A model generated the notes under the pieces. The model was not told the origin of the DNA and did no database searches. It saw only the letters and a list, made by a program, of their open reading frames with translations. DNA of 43,579 bases, taken from NCBI GenBank assembly GCA_030425545.1, contig JAUIAC010000016.1, positions 1-43,579 on the forward strand, in the 5' to 3' direction. The DNA is from a bacterium. GTDB lineage: Bacteria; Myxococcota_A; UBA9042. Positions 40,365-43,579 of this stretch are shown here, piece by piece. Positions within the stretch are counted from its first letter, which is position 1, and each line of letters starts with the position of its first letter. The position numbers and the translations under genes were made by a program.

Positions 40365-41102
40365 TCACCGGGTGCGCGCTTCGCGGTCCACCCAGACGCT
40401 GACGACGCCGTAGAGGGCGGGGTAGACCAGCGACGCGCGGGCCGCCCAGGCGGGCACGTCCGGCCACGTCGCCGCGAGCCCGACCATGGACATGGACCAC
40501 GCCAGGCTGCCGCCCAGGAAAAACCAGCGCAGCCGCTGAATCCGGTTGGGATAGGCGAAGCGAACAGGCGCCACGCTCAACACGCTCAGCGCCAGGAGCA
40601 GGCCCGCCACGGCCCAGGGCCCCCACGTGTGCACCTCCACGGCGACGTAGAACGCGACGACGTTCCAATAGCTGGGGAAGCCGCGAAAGAAGCCGTCGTC
40701 GCTGTCCTTGGCCTCCGTGTGGGTGAACGCCACCAGGCTGGCCATGGCGGGGACGCTGACCCAGAGCCAGGCCGGCTCCGGCAGCCAGCCTTTGTGGGCG
40801 ATGAGCAGCAGCGGCACGAAGGTGTAGTTGAGGTAGTCGACGATGTTGTCGAGCAGCGCGCCGTCGAGCCCAGGGGCCAGCTTCTTGACCTGCCACGCTC
40901 GGGCGAGCGGCCCGTCTGCGGCGTCGACCGCCACCGCCAGGCACATCCACAAGAAGGCGGCGCGCAGGTCGTCCGCGAAGATGGCGCGCGTGGCCAGGAG
41001 CGCCCAGATGACGCCAGACGCCGTCAGCGCGTGGACCGCCCAGGCCCGGGCGCGCATCCAGGTCGGGGCGGGCGTGGCGTGGGGCCGCGCGCTGGCGCTC
41101 AT
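40365..41102 (-). CDS. pcs: Phosphatidylcholine synthase, CDP-alcohol phosphatidyltransferase family (245 aa)
   Basis: The CDP-alcohol transferase signature reads D-A-A-D-G-P-L-A-R, 12 residues, then G-A-L-L-D-N-I-V-D. This gives the D-x2-D-G-x2-A-R...G-x3-D-x3-D aspartates, with the R-to-G spacing of Pcs enzymes, followed by YLNYTFVPLLL and GFPSYWNVVAFYV, which are Pcs-like. About eight membrane helices. Pcs joins CDP-diacylglycerol with choline to make phosphatidylcholine in the inner membrane. Start 41102 overlaps the upstream Cys-rich lipoprotein stop by 4 bp, so pcs is coupled to a surface-protein gene. Phosphatidylserine or glycerophosphate synthases of the same family are less likely given these motifs. 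Confidence 0.82.
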   Translation of the reverse strand: MSASARPHATPAPTWMRARAWAVHALTASGVIWALLATRAIFADDLRAAFLWMCLAVAVDAADGPLARAWQVKKLAPGLDGALLDNIVDYLNYTFVPLLLIAHKGWLPEPAWLWVSVPAMASLVAFTHTEAKDSDDGFFRGFPSYWNVVAFYVAVEVHTWGPWAVAGLLLALSVLSVAPVRFAYPNRIQRLRWFFLGGSLAWSMSMVGLAATWPDVPAWAARASLVYPALYGVVSVWVDREARTR

Positions 41103-42529
41103 GGGTTGGCGCATCCCTGCAGCGAGCACACGGCCAGAGACGTGGCCTTGCTGTTGGCGAGGATCGGGCTCTGGCACTGCTGCAGGCACGCAGAACCGCC
41201 GCCGCACTTCTTGACGCACACGGCGCCGTTGTTCAGCGCCACGAGGCACGCCGGCTCAGCCTGGCAGGCCACCTTCTCGCTCGCGCACTTGCTCTGCAGG
41301 CAGGACCACGCCGCGGCCGCGCCGGAGTCGCAGTCGAGCGGGCAGGTGGCCGCGTCTTCACCGCTGCCGCAGGTCTCGTCGCCACACGTGACCTTGGGTG
41401 GCGCCTTGCAGTCCTGGGGACAGGTCTGCGGCGTCTCGCCGCCCTGGCAGCTGCCGTCGCCGCAGCCGCTCTTGCAGTCCTGCGCGCAGCTCTGCGGCGT
41501 CTCGCCGGACTGGCACGCGCCGTCGCCGCAGACGCCGCTGAGGTTCAGGCAGCCGGGCAGGGCGCACGCGCCGAGGGCCTTGGCTTCGGCGGGAGCGTCG
41601 AGCTCCTTGGCGCACTTGCTCATGCAGCCCGCGTTGAAGCCGCACACCTTGAAGCACTGCATCGCTGTCTGGACCGCGCTCATGCAGGTGGCTTTGACGT
41701 TGCACGCGACCCGCTGCCCGGGGCAGGTCTGCGCCGCGCAGGTCCACACCTGCTTGGCCTTGGGGTCGCAGTCGACGGCGCAGGTGGGGATGGCCTCGAG
41801 GTCACTGCACTGGCCGTCGCCGCACACAGGCGCGTTGGTGTCGCAGTCCTTGGGACAGCTGACCGCGTTCTCCGCCGGCTCGCAGAGCCCGTTGCCGCAG
41901 GTGCTGGGGCCGACGTCGAAGACGCCGCTGTCGGGGGCGCCGGTGTCGGGGGCGCCGGTGTCGGGGGCGCTGGTGTCGGGGTCGCTGGTGTCGGGGGCGC
42001 TCGAATCCGACGTGCCGGTGTTTTGGGTATCCGCGTCTGCGTTGCCCGAGTCTGCACTGCCCGAGTCTGCATTGCCCGAGTCTGCACTGCCCGAATCTGG
42101 CGTCCCCGAGTCCATCGGAGTGGCGTCCAGCCCGACGTCGAGCCCGCCGGCGTCAATGGCCACGTCACCGGCGCCACCGTCGCCGTGGCTCTGCCCGTCG
42201 GCCTGCCCCACCGTGGCGCTGCACACGCTCTGAAAGGGCGGCTGCGCCACGCAGCGCTGCCCGGCCGGGCAGACGGCCACCTGCTGCCAGGCGTCGCCGG
42301 TGCACACCAGTCGGGCCTCGCGCCCGTTGGCCAGGAGCTGGCACGCCACGGTGTCCGACTGGGCGTCGCAAGGTGCCCCCGCGAGGGCGGTCGTGCTCGG
42401 TGCGGCAGGCTCGGGTTCGGCGCCACAGGCCGCCAGCCACACGACGACGCAGCCGTGCGCCAGCGCCAGCCGCGTCCGGCGCCCTCGCGGTCCGGGGAGC
42501 CGTCGTGCGGCTACTTGCCCTTGAGCCAC
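41099..42529 (-). CDS. Cys-rich surface lipoprotein with CGDG repeats and two 10-Cys modules (476 aa)
   Basis: The start is uncertain: GTG 42529 gives a signal peptide (RTRLALAHGCVVVWLAACG, lipobox A-A-C, Cys35) but lacks an SD; a downstream CTG is possible. It overlaps the upstream gene end by 19 bp. After a first Cys-rich segment (CDAQSDTVAC, CPAGQRCVAQ) comes a D/S/T/P/A-rich linker (about 115-185). There are five copies of C-G-D-G-x-C-x-x-G-E-x(4)-C-x2-D-C and two copies of a W-x-C module with ten cysteines (VWTCAAQTC...; AAWSCLQSKC...), interleaved as 2 CGDG, module, 3 CGDG, module. Such modules occur in deltaproteobacterial exported proteins; no enzyme motif is visible. It overlaps pcs by 4 bp. 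Confidence 0.8.
   Translation of the reverse strand: MAQGQVAARRLPGPRGRRTRLALAHGCVVVWLAACGAEPEPAAPSTTALAGAPCDAQSDTVACQLLANGREARLVCTGDAWQQVAVCPAGQRCVAQPPFQSVCSATVGQADGQSHGDGGAGDVAIDAGGLDVGLDATPMDSGTPDSGSADSGNADSGSADSGNADADTQNTGTSDSSAPDTSDPDTSAPDTGAPDTGAPDSGVFDVGPSTCGNGLCEPAENAVSCPKDCDTNAPVCGDGQCSDLEAIPTCAVDCDPKAKQVWTCAAQTCPGQRVACNVKATCMSAVQTAMQCFKVCGFNAGCMSKCAKELDAPAEAKALGACALPGCLNLSGVCGDGACQSGETPQSCAQDCKSGCGDGSCQGGETPQTCPQDCKAPPKVTCGDETCGSGEDAATCPLDCDSGAAAAWSCLQSKCASEKVACQAEPACLVALNNGAVCVKKCGGGSACLQQCQSPILANSKATSLAVCSLQGCANP
41931..42005. repeat. 15-bp tandem repeat in the lipoprotein linker
   Basis: Five 15-bp units (type TCGGGGGCGCCGGTG) from 41931 to 42005 encode the P-D-T-(G/S)-A type linker. 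Confidence 0.8.
42044..42118. repeat. Second 15-bp tandem repeat in the lipoprotein linker
   Basis: Five units (type GCCCGAGTCTGCACT) start at 42044, 42059, 42074, 42089 and 42104, encoding D-S-G-(S/N)-A units of the same linker. It is a different unit from the neighbouring repeat. Confidence 0.8.
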
Positions 42530-43579
42530 GCGGCGTAGCGGTCGTAGTCGTACGTCAGGCCCTTCGGCAGCTTCATCGTGTTGTTGTAGAAGCCGATGAT
42601 GTTGCGCTTGAAGTAGGGCGTCCGGTAGCTGTTGCTGTAGTAGCGCGTGCCCGTCTTCAGCACGAGCACCGAGGTCTTGTTCGGCGGGAAGCTCACCGAG
42701 GTGCTGGCCGTGCCGGAGTTGTGGGACGTGTAGGACCAGACGTTGCTGCCGTTCAGCGCCAGGCTCGCGTAGTTGCTGCTGCTGCTGTACGACGAGTAGT
42801 AGAACGACACGGTGTGCTTGACCGTCGCGGCGGTCTCGTTCTTGACGAAGGCCACCAGGATCATCTGCGTGTCGTCGTACTGCGCGCTGTTGTAGTTCGA
42901 CCCGCCGCGCTGGACGATGATGTTGCCGTTCACGTCGCCGTAGCGCACCGCGCGCACCGCGTCGTGCAGCCCGTCGTTGTCTTGCGGCACGTTGGACGCG
43001 TAGGTGTACTTCGCGCCGTACTGGTACTGCCGGTACATGCGGTCCTGCAGCTCGCCGAAGAGGTAGGGCACGCTGCCCTTCGGGAACATCGGGTGCTCCA
43101 CCTCGTCCGGGGTGCCTTGCTCGGTGAGCTTGCCGGTCACGATGAGGTCGCCCGTGACCTGGACCTTGGCGCTGGAGAGCACCTGGGTGCTGATCGACCA
43201 GTAGTTGAGCTTGCCGTCCGTGACCGCGTTGACGTCGCAGTTGACCTTGTCGAGCTGCGGGATGCAGAACGCGACGTCCTTGATCTTCAGGTTCCAGGTG
43301 CCGGCGGGGTTCTTGCCGATGTACTTCTTCAGGTCGCCCGTCTTCACCGCCTGGGGCGCGGGGAAGGTGGTCTTGAGCACCTTCTCGTTCTTGTTGCCGC
43401 AGGGGTCGCACAGGACCATGCCCACCTTCTTGTCGTCCGCGGGCAGGAGGATGACGGAGACCGTCGACAGGTCGGAGTTCTGCAGGTCGACCGTGACCTT
43501 GAAGAAGGACTCGGTGGTGCCGATGTTGGGGATGCTGATGGTGCTGACCAGCTCGACGCCGGTGTTGTCGGGGATGGCC
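42511..43579 (-). CDS. Secreted P-domain protein, 5' end outside window (355 aa visible)
   Basis: The frame stays open to the right edge, so the N-terminus is missing. The first visible part (VELVSTISIPNIGTTESFFK then VTVDLQNSDLSTVSVILLPA, GDLKKYIGKNPAGTWNLKIK, GKLNYWSIST) has the pattern of a proprotein-convertase P/Homo B domain: strands ending in D-L and G-x-W-x-L-x-I-x-D, with a DGKLNYW turn. A beta-rich region follows, ending in Ser/Tyr-rich strands (VSFYYSSYSSSSNYASLAL then NGSNVW) and YFKRNIIGFYNNTMKLPKGL. P-domains usually sit C-terminal to a protease or as a stabilising domain of exported proteins. It is upstream of, and overlaps by 19 bp, the Cys-rich lipoprotein gene. Confidence 0.75.
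   Translation of the reverse strand, partial: AIPDNTGVELVSTISIPNIGTTESFFKVTVDLQNSDLSTVSVILLPADDKKVGMVLCDPCGNKNEKVLKTTFPAPQAVKTGDLKKYIGKNPAGTWNLKIKDVAFCIPQLDKVNCDVNAVTDGKLNYWSISTQVLSSAKVQVTGDLIVTGKLTEQGTPDEVEHPMFPKGSVPYLFGELQDRMYRQYQYGAKYTYASNVPQDNDGLHDAVRAVRYGDVNGNIIVQRGGSNYNSAQYDDTQMILVAFVKNETAATVKHTVSFYYSSYSSSSNYASLALNGSNVWSYTSHNSGTASTSVSFPPNKTSVLVLKTGTRYYSNSYRTPYFKRNIIGFYNNTMKLPKGLTYDYDRYAAWLKGK

Noticed and set aside
37621..42118. The short-period repeats as a CRISPR array
   Set aside because: Units are only 15 bp, directly adjacent without unique spacers, and mostly in coding frame; there are no cas genes.

Overview
The window is very GC-rich, gene-dense bacterial chromosome. Many genes encode lipoproteins carrying D/S/T/P-rich linkers and CDDG- or CGDG-type cysteine repeats, and there is a MopE-like DNDC motif, a CarH photoreceptor, ECF sigma factors and eukaryote-like lipid enzymes. 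Together these point to a Myxococcota-like (deltaproteobacterial) organism; this is inferred from gene content only. I saw no rRNA, tRNA, CRISPR array or insertion sequence. At least seven junctions use a short stop/start overlap (ATGA, GTGA or TGATG), so much of the window is organised in translationally coupled operons.

Layout. 1-5.1 kb (minus): an ether-lipid operon with alkyl-DHAP synthase (AGPS), then a fatty acyl-CoA reductase fused to a glycerol-phosphate/DHAP acyltransferase, then a short-chain reductase cut by the window edge. 5.6-9.0 kb (minus): PaaI-like thioesterase, MFS transporter, a Tat-exported protein and a lipoprotein. 9.1-13.4 kb: an Ig-like/ASH-type lipoprotein (plus), a 609-residue lipoprotein (minus), and an ECF sigma factor overlapping a TetR regulator (plus). 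13.4-20.4 kb: a divergent control region. To the left lie a second ECF sigma factor, an endonuclease/exonuclease/phosphatase-fold lipoprotein and an outer-membrane protein (minus). To the right lies a CarH-type B12 photoreceptor operon with a polytopic membrane protein and a PAF-acetylhydrolase-like lipoprotein (plus). Two paired CTGTTCA repeat modules flank the shared control region.

20.5-26.3 kb (minus): a 1,904-residue lipoprotein with 18 NHL repeats in three groups of six, separated by cysteine-rich repeats and ending in a DUF1554-like domain. 26.4-28.8 kb: a glucuronyl C5-epimerase-like protein (minus) and a pirin (plus). 29.0-36.9 kb: a polyhydroxyalkanoate (PHA) locus. The regulator phaR (minus) is divergent from a six-gene operon: lipoprotein alpha/beta hydrolase, outer-membrane barrel, lipoprotein, PhaE/phasin-like protein with a basic tail, acyl-CoA synthetase and class III PhaC. 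37.2-39.3 kb: a disordered Pro/Ala-rich protein. 39.4-43.6 kb (minus): a P-domain surface protein cut by the window edge, a Cys-rich lipoprotein, phosphatidylcholine synthase, and a further lipoprotein.

A common theme is membrane lipid and storage-lipid metabolism (ether lipids, phosphatidylcholine, PHA, a PAF-acetylhydrolase-like enzyme) next to light and envelope regulation. The strongest candidates for something new are the FAR-acyltransferase fusion beside AGPS, and the CarH/ECF divergent region with duplicated operator modules. All function calls come from reading motifs by eye; no database search was run.
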